DNA of 32,501 bases from Betaproteobacteria bacterium. GTDB taxonomy: Bacteria > Pseudomonadota > Gammaproteobacteria > Burkholderiales > Rhodocyclaceae. Position 1 is the first letter of the stretch. Each line of letters begins with the position of its first letter. The notes under the pieces were generated by a model that saw nothing but the letters and a program-made list of their open reading frames with translations, searched no databases and was not told the DNA's origin. The position numbers and the translations under genes were made by a program. Below are positions 13,971 to 22,989 of the stretch, one piece after another. The DNA lies in NCBI GenBank assembly GCA_019136545.1, contig JAGVUA010000137.1, positions 1 through 32,501 of the forward strand, written 5' to 3'.

Positions 13971-14022
13971 GAGGATGCCTGCAATCATGTTCGAGTCGTC
14001 ACCATCGTCGCAATGAAATCTT

Positions 14023-14044
14023 TCGGGAGGTTCTCGGGAGGTTC
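14023..14044. repeat. Perfect 11-bp tandem repeat in the hflK leader
   Basis: TCGGGAGGTTC occurs twice head to tail with no spacing. Just upstream of hflK it is followed at 14047-14062 by an AT-rich imperfect inverted repeat (ATATT, 6-nt centre, AATAT). The pair lies in the 101-bp space between hflX and hflK. It could be a regulator site or a chance duplication; nothing in the sequence decides. Confidence 0.5.
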
Positions 14045-14071
14045 GGATATTTCGTCGAATATTGGGCCAAT

Positions 14072-15190
14072 TTAGGCGGATGCCAGCCGTGCTTGCTGCG
14101 CATGGCCGCGCGCCACCTCGGCCAGGGCGTCGCGCAGAAGGTCGAGACCGGCGCCAGCGCGCGCACTGATGCGGACGCGCGCGATATTACCACAGTCGGT
14201 CTTCTCGACGCCCGGCGCCACGCCCGTGAGATCGATCTTGTTCCAAACCATCAGCTGCGGAACCTGGTCGGCGCCGATCTCGGCCAACACGCTGGCGACG
14301 GCTTCGATCTGCTGGTCGCGATCCGGACTGGCGGAGTCGACCACATGCAACAGCAGGTTGGCCTGCGCGGTTTCCTCGAGCGTGGCATGGAAGGCCGCCA
14401 CCAGGGCGTGCGGCAGATCGCGGATGAAGCCCACCGTGTCGGATACCACGATCTGTCCGGCACCTTCGATGAACACCCGCCTCGATGTCGTGTCGAGCGT
14501 GGCGAACAGCTGGTCCGCCGCATAGGCGCCCGCCTTGGTCAAGGCGTTGAACAGGGTGCTCTTGCCGGCATTGGTATAGCCCACCAGCGATACCGCCAGC
14601 ACCTCGCCGCGCACCCTGGCGCGCCGGCGAACCGTGCGCTGGCGCTCGAGCTGCTTGAGGCGATCCTTGAGGACGGCGACGCGCTTGCCCAGCAGCCGGC
14701 GGTCGGTTTCCAACTGCTTCTCGCCCGGTCCACGCAGACCGATGCCGCCTTTTTGCCGTTCCAGGTGGGTCCATCCCCGCACCAGCCTCGTGGCGAGATG
14801 TTGCAACTGGGCGAGTTCGACCTGCAGCTTGCCTTCGTGGCTGCGGGCGCGCAGCGCGAAAATGTCCAGGATCAGGCTGCTGCGATCGATCACCCGCCGT
14901 TCCAGCGCGCGCTCGAGGTTGCGTTGCTGACCGGGCGCCAGCTCGTGATTGAAGATCACCAGGTCGGCGTCATGCAGGCGAACGACATCGCCGATCTCCG
15001 TCACCTTGCCCTTGCCGGCGAAGGTAGCGGGATCCGGTGCCCGCCGGAGACCGGACACGGTCGCCACGGGTCTTGCCCCGGCACTGGTCACCAATAGCTG
15101 GAATTCTTCCAAGCGTTCGGCAAAGTCGCCTTCGCCGAAATCAAGCTGGACAAGAATGGCATTTTCGCCGGTGGCGGGCCGGTCAAACAC
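14072..15190 (-). CDS. hflX: GTPase HflX
   Basis: This 372-residue protein belongs to the Obg-HflX GTPase family. It binds the 50S ribosomal subunit and splits stalled ribosomes, for instance after heat shock. The N-terminal HflX domain contains SGLRRAPDPATFAGKGKV and the glycine-rich GGIGLRGPGEKQLETDRR near residue 148. The G domain shows G1 GYTNAGKST at residues 204-212, G3 DTVGFI, and G4 NKID near the end. It is shorter than E. coli HflX (426), mainly at the C-terminus. The start is GTG at 15190, 27 nt after the hfq stop. The order hfq-hflX-hflK-hflC is the usual proteobacterial arrangement. Confidence 0.95.
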   Translation of the reverse strand: MFDRPATGENAILVQLDFGEGDFAERLEEFQLLVTSAGARPVATVSGLRRAPDPATFAGKGKVTEIGDVVRLHDADLVIFNHELAPGQQRNLERALERRVIDRSSLILDIFALRARSHEGKLQVELAQLQHLATRLVRGWTHLERQKGGIGLRGPGEKQLETDRRLLGKRVAVLKDRLKQLERQRTVRRRARVRGEVLAVSLVGYTNAGKSTLFNALTKAGAYAADQLFATLDTTSRRVFIEGAGQIVVSDTVGFIRDLPHALVAAFHATLEETAQANLLLHVVDSASPDRDQQIEAVASVLAEIGADQVPQLMVWNKIDLTGVAPGVEKTDCGNIARVRISARAGAGLDLLRDALAEVARGHAQQARLASA

Positions 15191-15217
15191 GGGCCCGCCC
15201 CACCGGATGCGCAGAAG

Positions 15218-15454
15218 TCACTCGCCGCCGTTTTCCTGGGCGATATTGACCGGGCGCGCCGGAACCACGGTGGAAATGGCGTGCTTGTACACCATCTGGG
15301 TCACCGTGTTCTTCAGCAGCACGACGTACTGGTCGAACGACTCGACCTGGCCTTGCAGCTTGATGCCGTTGACGAGATAAATCGACACCGGTACATGCTC
15401 CCGGCGCAGTGCATTCAGAAACGGGTCTTGTAGCATCTGCCCTTTGTTGCTCAT
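15218..15454 (-). CDS. hfq: RNA chaperone Hfq
   Basis: This 78-residue Sm-like protein helps small RNAs pair with target mRNAs. It forms a hexameric ring in the cytoplasm. The Sm1 motif is seen in [20 protein letters not shown] and the Sm2 motif in [12 protein letters not shown]. The RNA-binding proximal face residues lie in [10 protein letters not shown] and YKHA. The C-terminal tail is short (about 10 residues after the Sm core), as in many betaproteobacteria. The ATG at 15454 gives the usual start [12 protein letters not shown]; the frame is open for six more codons upstream, but a GAGGG Shine-Dalgarno lies just before the chosen ATG. Confidence 0.97.
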   Translation of the reverse strand: MSNKGQMLQDPFLNALRREHVPVSIYLVNGIKLQGQVESFDQYVVLLKNTVTQMVYKHAISTVVPARPVNIAQENGGE

Positions 15455-15485
15455 GGTGGCCCTCGGCTCCAATTATCGAGTTGCT

Positions 15486-15515
15486 AATGTACTTGATTTT
15501 GTTCCAGCATGCCAA
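15486..15515 (-). promoter_or_regulatory. Candidate sigma-70 promoter for hfq
   Basis: In the 82-bp space between der and hfq the minus strand reads TTGGCA (15510-15515), 18 bases, then TACATT (15486-15491). Both hexamers match consensus at 4-5 of 6 positions. The expected RNA start near 15479 gives a leader of about 25 nt to the hfq ATG. This would let hfq-hflX-hflKC be expressed apart from the upstream der-containing operon. A GATAAT at 15472-15477 is a second, weaker choice with no -35. Confidence 0.5.
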
Positions 15516-15536
15516 CTGATACCCGCGTCCCGCGAC

Positions 15537-16868
15537 TCATTCCTTGTCGGCAAACGGATTGTGCGAGCTCTTGTACTGGATGCGCAGCGGCGTGCCCTGC
15601 AGGCGGAAAGCGTCGAGGAAAGTCTTTTCGAGATAGCGCGTGTAGGCGGCTGGCACCGCGTCGAGCGCGTTGCCGTGAATGACGATGATCGGTGGATTCT
15701 GTCCGCCCTGGTGGGCATAGCGCAGCTTTGGGCGCACGTTGCCGCGCCGCGGCGGTTGCTGCTTCTGAACGGCCGCTTGAAGCACGCGAGTCAGTTGCGG
15801 CGTCGGCAGCTTGACCATCGCCGCCGCGTAGGCCTGGTCGACCGACGACAACACGCCGACGATGCCCTGGCCTTCCCGCGCCGAGATGCAGTGCAGCTTG
15901 GCGAAGTCGAGGAAATTCAGCTTGCGCGCGACATCCTGCTTGATGCGCTCGCGACGGTAGTCGTCGATGGCATCCCACTTGTTGACCGCCAGCACCAGCG
16001 CGCGGCCGGCCTCGATGCAGAAGCCGGCGATGTGCGCATCCTGGTCCGAAATGTCCTGGCTGGCATCGACCATCAGCACGACGACGTTGGCCTGCTCGAC
16101 CGCTTGCAGCGTCTTGATCACCGAGAACTTTTCGACGGCTTCGAAGACGCGGCCCTTGCGACGCAGGCCGGCGGTATCGATCAGGGCATAGGAACGGCCG
16201 TTCCTTTCGAAAGGAACCTCGATGGCGTCGCGCGTGGTGCCGGGCATGTCGAAAGCAATCACGCGCTCTTCGCCCAGCAGCGCGTTGATCAACGTGCTCT
16301 TGCCGACGTTGGGACGCCCGACAATCGCGACGCGCGGCCCCTGGCCGGGCTGCGCCGATTCGCCGTCCTCGTCGGCGCCGTAGGGCGCCAGCGCCAGGTC
16401 GAGCAACTCCCGCACGCCCTCGCCGTGCGCGCCGGAGATCACGCGCGGCTCGCCCATGCCGAGTTCGTGGAACTCCGCGCCGACCACGGCACGCGCCATG
16501 CCTTCGGCCTTGTTGACCACCAGATGCACCGGCCGGCCGGCGCGCCTCAGCAGATGGGCGATCTCCTTGTCCTGGGGCGCCAGGCCGGTGCGCGCGTCGA
16601 CCATGAACAGAATGACGTCGCCCTCGGCGATCGCCGCTTCGGCCTGACGCGCCATTTCATGCACGATGCCCGACTTTGCCAGCGGCTCGAAGCCGCCGGT
16701 ATCGACTACCAGAAAAGGCTTGTCGCCCAGCCTGCCATGGCCGTAGTGACGATCCCGCGTCAGCCCGGGCAGATCGGCCACGAGGGCGTCGCGCGTGCGC
16801 GTCAGCCGATTGAACAGCGTGCTCTTGCCGACATTGGGTCGGCCGACCAGCACCAGCGTCGGCTTCAC
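15537..16868 (-). CDS. der: Ribosome assembly GTPase Der (EngA)
   Basis: This 443-residue protein has the two tandem G domains that define Der, an essential GTPase for 50S subunit assembly. The first P-loop GRPNVGKST is at residues 9-17 and the second at 184-192. Each domain shows DTGG or DTAG (G3) and NKxD (G4: NKAEG in the first, NKWD in the second). A KH-like C-terminal domain follows (about 360-443) with [16 protein letters not shown] and the family NPFADKE ending. Its ATG overlaps the bamB stop by 4 nt. The pairing bamB-der is conserved in proteobacteria. Confidence 0.97.
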   Translation of the reverse strand: MKPTLVLVGRPNVGKSTLFNRLTRTRDALVADLPGLTRDRHYGHGRLGDKPFLVVDTGGFEPLAKSGIVHEMARQAEAAIAEGDVILFMVDARTGLAPQDKEIAHLLRRAGRPVHLVVNKAEGMARAVVGAEFHELGMGEPRVISGAHGEGVRELLDLALAPYGADEDGESAQPGQGPRVAIVGRPNVGKSTLINALLGEERVIAFDMPGTTRDAIEVPFERNGRSYALIDTAGLRRKGRVFEAVEKFSVIKTLQAVEQANVVVLMVDASQDISDQDAHIAGFCIEAGRALVLAVNKWDAIDDYRRERIKQDVARKLNFLDFAKLHCISAREGQGIVGVLSSVDQAYAAAMVKLPTPQLTRVLQAAVQKQQPPRRGNVRPKLRYAHQGGQNPPIIVIHGNALDAVPAAYTRYLEKTFLDAFRLQGTPLRIQYKSSHNPFADKE

Positions 16869-18016
16869 TTGACTCCCAGCGCGACGACACCGCCCTTGCG
16901 CGTCTGCACCACGAGCCCGCCGGCCAGCCGTTGCGGCTCGGCCCGAATGGCGCTGCCATCGGTCGCCGCGCGGGCGACGAAAGCGCCATCCTCGACGTTG
17001 AGAAAATGCACGAATCCCTGAAAGTCAGCCACGGCGACACGCCGATCCAGCACGATCGGCCGCGACAAGCCCCGGTTGGCCAGTTTGTCCTGCTTCCACA
17101 GGCTGGCCCCGCTGTCGCGGGCGAAGGCCTGGACGGCGCCCTTGTCGTCGCTGACATAGACGCGAGTCTTGTCCATGTCGAGCCCGGCGCTGCTCGAAAT
17201 GTCGCGCGCCCAGACCTGGGTGCCGGTGGACAATTCGAAGCACGCGACGCGGCCCTGATAGGCGGCGGCGCAGACCTCGCGCTCGTCCGCCACGGGCAAG
17301 CTGGTGATGTCGGCAACGCGCTCCAGTTCCGTCGCGCCCTTGGGCACGGCGACGGTGGCTTCCCATGTCGCGGCGCCGTTCTTGCCGTTGATGGCGACCA
17401 GCTTGCCGCCCGGGAAACCCGCCAGCACCATGTTATCGACCATCAGCATGCCGACGTTGGACCTCAAGGTCAGCGCCGGCGTGACGCGTTGATAAGCCCA
17501 GCGCCGCTTGCCATCGGCGACATCGAGACCGACGATGCGCGCATCGACCGACCGCACGGCGACCAGATTTTCGCCGACCACCGGCGCGGCCAGCACTTCC
17601 GAACTGACGCGCGCCGTCCAGCGCGGCTTGCCGGACTCCGCGTCAAACGCCATCACCTGGCCCTTTTCCGTCCCGACCACCACGAGGCGACGATCGGCGC
17701 CGACGCCGCCCGCCAGCTTCTCGCCGGTGGCGATGCGCCATGTCTGACGGCCGTTGTCGAGCCGGGCCAGGCTGCCGTCGCGCCCGGCGACATAGACGCT
17801 CTCGCCCACCACCGCCGGGGTCAGCACGAAATCGTCGGTCTCGCCGATGTTCGACTGCCAGCGAACCTGAACGTCCGCCGATGACTGGAGCGGCACCAGT
17901 TCCGCCGGCTTGATCTTCGGTTCGGTTTTGAAAGGATTCAGTTTGTCCATCGTCGAACAGCCGGCGGCGAACACGCTGACGGCGGCGATGGCGATCACGC
18001 AGAGCCGGCGTTTCAC
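16865..18016 (-). CDS. bamB: Outer membrane assembly lipoprotein BamB
   Basis: This 383-residue lipoprotein (E. coli 392) is the beta-propeller subunit of the BAM complex, which inserts beta-barrel proteins into the outer membrane. The signal peptide ends in VFAAGC, with lipidation at Cys20. The body is built of PQQ-like repeats, visible as recurring blocks such as [42 protein letters not shown] and VHFLNVEDG. It overlaps yfgM at its start and der at its end, each by 4 nt (ATGA). Together with yfgM this is the standard hisS-yfgM-bamB-der order. Confidence 0.96.
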   Translation of the reverse strand: MKRRLCVIAIAAVSVFAAGCSTMDKLNPFKTEPKIKPAELVPLQSSADVQVRWQSNIGETDDFVLTPAVVGESVYVAGRDGSLARLDNGRQTWRIATGEKLAGGVGADRRLVVVGTEKGQVMAFDAESGKPRWTARVSSEVLAAPVVGENLVAVRSVDARIVGLDVADGKRRWAYQRVTPALTLRSNVGMLMVDNMVLAGFPGGKLVAINGKNGAATWEATVAVPKGATELERVADITSLPVADEREVCAAAYQGRVACFELSTGTQVWARDISSSAGLDMDKTRVYVSDDKGAVQAFARDSGASLWKQDKLANRGLSRPIVLDRRVAVADFQGFVHFLNVEDGAFVARAATDGSAIRAEPQRLAGGLVVQTRKGGVVALGVK

Positions 18017-18702
18017 TGGCCGTCTCCCTTGGTCTCGGCGCCGCCCAGGGAATCCAGCTTGATCTGCAGCGTGTCGCGATACGCGCCGCGCGCGCGCGCT
18101 TCGGCGCCGCCCTCCTTGATGAGTCCATCGAGCCCGGCCAGCGCCTTCTCGTAAGCCGCCTTGGCTTCCGCACGCTTGTCTTGCGCCATCAGGATGTCGC
18201 CGCGCAGGTCGTTGAACCGCGGCGCCAGGGAAGGCGCCGGCTCGGCGGCGATCTTGGCGAGCGCCTCGTCGTAAGCCTTGTCGTCCAGCATGACCGTGGC
18301 CAGACGGAGCCGGGCAAGATCGCGGATCCCGTCGTCCTTGGCGTTGTCAGCGGCCCAGGCCAGTTGCGCGCGCGCCGACTTGATATCGCCGCCCTCGAGC
18401 TGGGCCTTGGCGGACAACAAGGCCGCCAGGCCGGCGTAGGCGGTCCCGGAGAACTTGTCGATCAGTTCGCCGGCCATTTCCCGGGCGCGCTTGGCGTCGT
18501 TCTGGGCAACGGCCGACTGCACCCCCCCGAACAGCGCGGATGCCTGGGCGGCCTGGGTGCGCTGCCACCAGTTCCAGCCCTGCCAGGCGAGCACGGCGAG
18601 CGCGGCCACCGTCACGACGGTGGTGACCAGGTTGCCGTGCATCTTCCACCAGGTCTTCAGCGAATCGAGTTGTTCCTGCTCTTCAAGATCGTAGGTTGCC
18701 AT
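18013..18702 (-). CDS. YfgM family TPR membrane protein
   Basis: This 229-residue protein has one membrane helix at about residues 24-44 (VVTVAALAVLAWQGWNWW) after a short acidic cytoplasmic start. A periplasmic TPR-like region follows (about 55-210). Length, membrane layout and place between hisS and bamB identify the YfgM family, linked in E. coli to SecYEG and periplasmic chaperones. AGGAAG forms a good Shine-Dalgarno before the ATG. It lies 23 nt after hisS and its TGA overlaps the bamB ATG by 4 nt. The symbol yfgM would be by synteny. Confidence 0.93.
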   Translation of the reverse strand: MATYDLEEQEQLDSLKTWWKMHGNLVTTVVTVAALAVLAWQGWNWWQRTQAAQASALFGGVQSAVAQNDAKRAREMAGELIDKFSGTAYAGLAALLSAKAQLEGGDIKSARAQLAWAADNAKDDGIRDLARLRLATVMLDDKAYDEALAKIAAEPAPSLAPRFNDLRGDILMAQDKRAEAKAAYEKALAGLDGLIKEGGAEARARGAYRDTLQIKLDSLGGAETKGDGQ

Positions 18703-18725
18703 CGCTAGTCTTCCTGTTCCCGTTC

Positions 18726-20009
18726 CTATTCACATTCGTTGCCGAGTATCCACTCGCTGGCCGTTTCGGCCAAGCGCTCGACGGCGACGCGCCTTTGCCC
18801 GGTGTCCTCGCGCAAGGCCTTGATCGTTGCCTCGTTGGCCTGGGCCTCGTCGTCGCCGATGATCACCGCAATCGTCGCCCCCGACGCATCGGCCTTCTTC
18901 ATCTGCGCCTTGAAGCCGCCCGTGCCGCAGTGCAGATGCACGACAAAGCCGACGTCGCGCAGATGCTCCGCCACCCGGAACGCGTGCCGGCCGGCCTGCT
19001 CGCCCTGATGCACGACATAGATGTCCGGGACCGGATGCTCGTGGCGGTTGCCCTGATCCGTCCAGAGCGCCAGGAGGCGTTCGACGCCCATGGCGAATCC
19101 GCAGGCCGGCGCCGGCTTGCCGCCAAGCTGCGCGATCAGGCCATCGTAACGCCCGCCGGCGCAAACCGTGCCCTGCGCGCCCAGTTGATCGGTCACCCAT
19201 TCGAACACGGTGAGATTGTAATAGTCCAGTCCGCGCACCAGGCGCGGGTTGATGCGATACGGCAGGCCGGCATCCTTGAGCAGGGTCTGGACGCCCTCGA
19301 AGTGCTTCAGCGATGCGTCGCCAAGGTAGGCCGTCAGCCTTGGCGCGCCATCGACCAGTTCCTGCATGGCCGGGTTCTTGGTATCGAGAATGCGCAGTGG
19401 ATTGGTGTGCAGGCGGCGCTGGCCGTCGGCGTCGAGCCGGTCGCGATGCCGCTCGAGATAGGCGATCAGATCGGCGCGATGTCGGGCGCGCTCGTCCGGT
19501 TGACCGAGCGAGTTGATCTCGAGCTCGATGCCGGTGAGGCCAAGATCGCCCCAAAGCCTCGCGCCCATGAGAATCTGCTCGGCATCGATGTCGGGACCGG
19601 CATAGCCCAGCGCCTCGACGCCGACCTGGTGAAACTGGCGATAACGGCCTTTCTGCGGCCGCTCGTGGCGAAACATCGGCCCCATGTACCAAAGGCGACG
19701 CGGGCCGTCGTACAGCAGATTGTGCTGAAGCACGGCACGCACACAGGACGCGGTGCCCTCCGGCCTCAAGGTCAGTTGCTCGCCATTGAGGCTGTCGGTG
19801 AAGGAGTACATTTCCTTTTCGACGATATCGGTGACTTCGCCGATGGCGCGGGCGAAAAGCGGCGTGGGCTCGACCAGCGGCATGCGCATGGGACGATAGC
19901 CGTAAACCTGGAGCCAGTCGCGCACCAGTTCCTCGAACTGTTCCCAGAGTTCGGCTTCGTCGGGCAGGATGTCGTTCATCCCGCGAATCGCTTGCAATGT
20001 CTGACTCAT
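18726..20009 (-). CDS. hisS: Histidyl-tRNA synthetase
   Basis: Counted from the ATG at 20009, this 427-residue class II synthetase (E. coli 424) charges tRNA-His. It starts [18 protein letters not shown], the usual HisRS N-terminus. Motif 2 is seen in [19 protein letters not shown], the HisA-type motifs in [16 protein letters not shown] and [10 protein letters not shown], and motif 3 in [12 protein letters not shown]. An anticodon-binding domain fills the last 100 residues. An AAGG sits about 9 nt before the ATG, so separate initiation is likely. However, the frame upstream is open and continuous with ispG, with no stop between them. The gene ends 23 nt before yfgM. Confidence 0.96.
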   Translation of the reverse strand: MSQTLQAIRGMNDILPDEAELWEQFEELVRDWLQVYGYRPMRMPLVEPTPLFARAIGEVTDIVEKEMYSFTDSLNGEQLTLRPEGTASCVRAVLQHNLLYDGPRRLWYMGPMFRHERPQKGRYRQFHQVGVEALGYAGPDIDAEQILMGARLWGDLGLTGIELEINSLGQPDERARHRADLIAYLERHRDRLDADGQRRLHTNPLRILDTKNPAMQELVDGAPRLTAYLGDASLKHFEGVQTLLKDAGLPYRINPRLVRGLDYYNLTVFEWVTDQLGAQGTVCAGGRYDGLIAQLGGKPAPACGFAMGVERLLALWTDQGNRHEHPVPDIYVVHQGEQAGRHAFRVAEHLRDVGFVVHLHCGTGGFKAQMKKADASGATIAVIIGDDEAQANEATIKALREDTGQRRVAVERLAETASEWILGNECE

Positions 20010-21344
20010 GTTCTCATGCCTTCGCTGGGCCGCCCCGAGAAGATGTGCGCTCCCCTGGGGGAGACAGCGAACCGGGGTTGCGCGCGGGGGGGCCACGTTT
20101 TGCGGCGCGTACTTGCGCGCCACGTAGTTTTCGATGATTTGTCTGAATTCGGCGGCGATATTGTCGCCGCGCAAGGTCGATGTCCGCTCGCCGTCTTCGT
20201 AGACCGGCGCCACCGGCTCCTCGCCGGTTCCAGGCAGGGAAATGCCGATGCTGGCGTGCTTGCTCTCGCCGGGGCCGTTGACCACGCAGCCCATGACCGC
20301 CAGCGTCATGTTCTCGACGCCCTGCCGTTGCGACCGCCAGGCGGGCATGCGCTCGCGAACGTAGTTCTGGATGTCCTGCGCCAGTTCCTGAAAAACGGTG
20401 CTGGTGGTTCGGCCGCAACCCGGGCAGGCAGCCACCATCGGCACATAGGCGCGCAGGCCCATGGTCTGGAGGATTTCCTGCGCCACCACCACTTCGCGGG
20501 TGCGCTGGCCCCCGGGCTCCGGGGTGAGCGAAACGCGGATGGTGTCGCCGATGCCTTCCTGCAGCAGCACGGCCAGCGCCGCCGTCGAGGCGACGATGCC
20601 CTTGCTGCCCATGCCGGCCTCGGTCAGGCCAAGGTGCAGCGGATAGTCGCAGCGCCGGGCCAGGTCGCGGTAGATGGCGATCAGGTCCTGCACGCCCGAG
20701 ACCTTGCAGGACAGTACGATCATGTCGCCGGGCAGGCCGATCTCTTCCGCCTTGGCGGCCGATTCGAGCGCCGAGGCGACCATCGCCTCGCGCATGAGGC
20801 CCGTTGCATCGAGCGGCTCGACCCGCTGCCGGTTTTTGTCCATGACGCGAGCGAGCAGTTGCTGGTCCAGGCTGCCCCAGTTGACCCCAATGCGCACGGG
20901 CTTCCCGTGCCGGCAGGCGATCTCGATGAGTTGCGCAAACTGTTCATCCCGCTTGGCGCCCTTGCCGACATTGCCGGGGTTGATCCGCAGCTTGGCCAGC
21001 GCCTCGGCGCAGGCCGGCACTTCAGCGAGCAGCTTGTGGCCGTTGAAATGGAAATCGCCCACCAGCGGCACGTCCAGTCCCATGGCCAACAGACGATCGC
21101 GGATCTCGGGAACGGCCGCGGCCGCCTCGCGCGTATTGACGGTGATGCGGACGATCTCGGAACCGGCGCGCGCGAGTTCCGCCACCTGCACGGCGGTGCC
21201 GATGACGTCGACGGTATCGGTATTGGTCATCGACTGGATGACCACCGGCGCGCCGCCGCCGAGGGCGACGCCACCGACCTTGACGCGGCGCGTGACGCGC
21301 CGGACGGTTCGATCGCCGGGCAAAGCGCTCGAAGTCGCCATCAT
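20010..21344 (-). CDS. ispG: 4-hydroxy-3-methylbut-2-enyl-diphosphate synthase IspG, reading into hisS without a stop
   Basis: IspG is a 4Fe-4S enzyme of the MEP isoprenoid pathway that converts MEcPP to HMBPP. The sequence shows the TIM-barrel start [15 protein letters not shown], the [13 protein letters not shown] region, and cluster ligands Cys307 and Cys310 (CPGCGR) and Cys353 (GCVVNGPGE). Family-like sequence ends around residue 412 ([11 protein letters not shown]). After it come about 33 residues rich in Pro, Arg and Ala. No stop codon occurs before the hisS ATG: 445 ispG codons run in frame into 427 hisS residues. A seven-base G run (20086-20092, C on the coding strand) sits at the start of the odd tail. 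One base fewer would give a TGA overlapping the hisS ATG; one more would stop at 20014-20016. The first ATG at 21344 overlaps the rodZ stop (ATGA). Confidence 0.9.
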
Positions 21345-22204
21345 TCCAAAGTCAGTCGCGCCACCTCGGCGCGCGTATGCGGCCTGAGGTCGACGCCGGC
21401 ATCGTCGTAGCGCAATTCCACGGCGGTGGCATTGCCGATGACGATCTGGAACGGCGGCGATCCGGCCACCACCTGTCGGATACCGGGTCCGTACTGGCCG
21501 GTGAATATGATCTGTCCGGTGGCGTCCGTGACTTCGACCCAACTCGTCCCCAGGAAATCGAAGGCCAATTGCCGCCCGGCCGGACCCGCTGGAACGGCGG
21601 CAGGCGGTATCGCAGCCTTGGACGGCTCGATGGCTGGCGCCGCCGGCGTGTCTGGCGCGACGGCGGCGGAAGGGGTCGCCTCGGCAGCGGCACCGCCGCT
21701 CCACGCTTCGCTTCTTGCGCCCATGCCCAGCATCTGTTCGCCAACCCGGCGGTCACCGCCGAAGAAATGCCAGGCCACCAGCGTCGCCGCAAACACCAGC
21801 AGCAACACCGCCAGCACCACGAGCATCGGTATCTGCCGCACGCCGGCGTTGGGCATGGCGTTGCCCATGTTGTCGGGCGGCCTGACTTCGGGCACGGGAG
21901 TCGGCACCCGGCTGGCCAGCTGCGTCAGCAAAGGCTCGGGGTCGATCTTGAGAAAACGGGCGTAACTGCGAATCATGCCGCGGACAAACATGGCGCCGGG
22001 CAGCGCCTCGATATCGTCCGCTTCCAGCAACTCGATCTGGCGCGGATTGAATTTGAGCGTCTGAACGACGTCCTGGATGCCCAGGCCGCGCGCTGCACGC
22101 GCCTTGGCGAGCACCGCACCGATGCTCTCGCCAACAGGAGGCGAGACATCATCAGCAGACACAACGTCGATGCCCGGATTGGCCGGCTCTTGCGCTTCGG
22201 TCAC
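21341..22204 (-). CDS. rodZ: Cytoskeletal protein RodZ
   Basis: This 287-residue inner-membrane protein anchors MreB filaments and helps set rod shape. A cytoplasmic helix-turn-helix domain covers about 26-95 ([19 protein letters not shown], then the conserved [18 protein letters not shown]). A single membrane helix lies at about 125-147, followed by an Ala/Pro-rich periplasmic linker and a C-terminal DUF4115 domain (about 210-287) with [14 protein letters not shown]. The start is GTG at 22204, whose GTGA overlaps the pilF stop by 4 nt. The frame is open to 22414, but that part lies inside pilF. Its TGA overlaps the ispG ATG. The pilF-rodZ-ispG order is standard for the group. Confidence 0.94.
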   Translation of the reverse strand: MTEAQEPANPGIDVVSADDVSPPVGESIGAVLAKARAARGLGIQDVVQTLKFNPRQIELLEADDIEALPGAMFVRGMIRSYARFLKIDPEPLLTQLASRVPTPVPEVRPPDNMGNAMPNAGVRQIPMLVVLAVLLLVFAATLVAWHFFGGDRRVGEQMLGMGARSEAWSGGAAAEATPSAAVAPDTPAAPAIEPSKAAIPPAAVPAGPAGRQLAFDFLGTSWVEVTDATGQIIFTGQYGPGIRQVVAGSPPFQIVIGNATAVELRYDDAGVDLRPHTRAEVARLTLE

Positions 22205-22989
22205 TCGTAATTGCCTTGCATCAGGAGTTGATACTCCCGGGATTCCTGAAACTTGCGCCTGAGCTGGCTGGCCTGGCGCATTTCCTCTTCGCGGTCCCCC
22301 AGCTTGCGCTCGATGCGCAGGCTCAGCCAGGTTGTCTGAGCGGTGGGTTCGGTCATCCTGTGAACGTCGGCGAGGCGGTTCTTGGCCTGCGACAAGCGGC
22401 CGGTGCGATAGCAAATGTCGGCCAGCAGAAACTGGGCATCGCTGTTCGTCGGGTCGACGCGCAATGCCCGCAACAGGTATTCCTCGGCGCCCTTGTCATC
22501 CTTGATCGAGAGCGAACAAATTCCGGCATTGGTCAGCGGCTTGGTCGGGGCCGAATACAACTGGCTGCGGCTCGCCGTCTCGAAATAGCTGAACGACTGC
22601 TGCTCGCGCCCGCTCTGGCAGAGGAACCAACCGAAATTATTGTTGATCTCGGGGTCCGACGGCGCCAGGCGCAGGGCGCGCGCGAAATTCTCCTCGGCGG
22701 CCTTGTCTTCCTTGAGGTACATGCGCACCAGGCCAAGCAGGTTATAGCCGAGCGGATAGCTGGTATCCGATTCGATCGCCAGTCTCGCTTCGTCGAGCGC
22801 CACGCTGAGGCGGCCTTCGCGTAGATAGACCATGCCGAGATCGGCATGCGCCTTGGCTCGCAGCCGGGCATCGCCGACCGCCGTCTGCTGCGACACCGGC
22901 GTCGGCGAACTTTCCATATTGGGCGGCGACCCCGCGCAGCCCGCGAGGATCGCCACCCCGGCCAGCATCAGAACGAACGGCTTTTTCAC
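22201..22989 (-). CDS. pilF: Type IV pilus biogenesis lipoprotein PilF/PilW
   Basis: This 262-residue TPR lipoprotein is the pilotin that brings the secretin PilQ to the outer membrane. The signal peptide ends in LAGC, with lipidation at Cys18. TPR motifs fill about 42-245: [38 protein letters not shown], and [18 protein letters not shown], the last being very typical of PilF. Another repeat has [18 protein letters not shown]. Its ATG overlaps the rlmN stop and its stop overlaps the rodZ GTG, each by 4 nt. The organism therefore probably makes type IV pili, whose other genes lie outside this window. Confidence 0.94.
   Translation of the reverse strand: MKKPFVLMLAGVAILAGCAGSPPNMESSPTPVSQQTAVGDARLRAKAHADLGMVYLREGRLSVALDEARLAIESDTSYPLGYNLLGLVRMYLKEDKAAEENFARALRLAPSDPEINNNFGWFLCQSGREQQSFSYFETASRSQLYSAPTKPLTNAGICSLSIKDDKGAEEYLLRALRVDPTNSDAQFLLADICYRTGRLSQAKNRLADVHRMTEPTAQTTWLSLRIERKLGDREEEMRQASQLRRKFQESREYQLLMQGNYE

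Noticed and set aside
20009-20019. A three-codon mini-ORF (ATG at 20017) just before hisS as a regulatory leader peptide
   Set aside because: It is too short and lacks histidine codons; such ATGA strings are likely by chance beside the hisS start.
18696-21410. A 904-codon plus-strand frame opposite hisS and ispG
   Set aside because: It is a shadow of the two real genes, composed of His/Gln/Arg/Ala-rich sequence with no domain.
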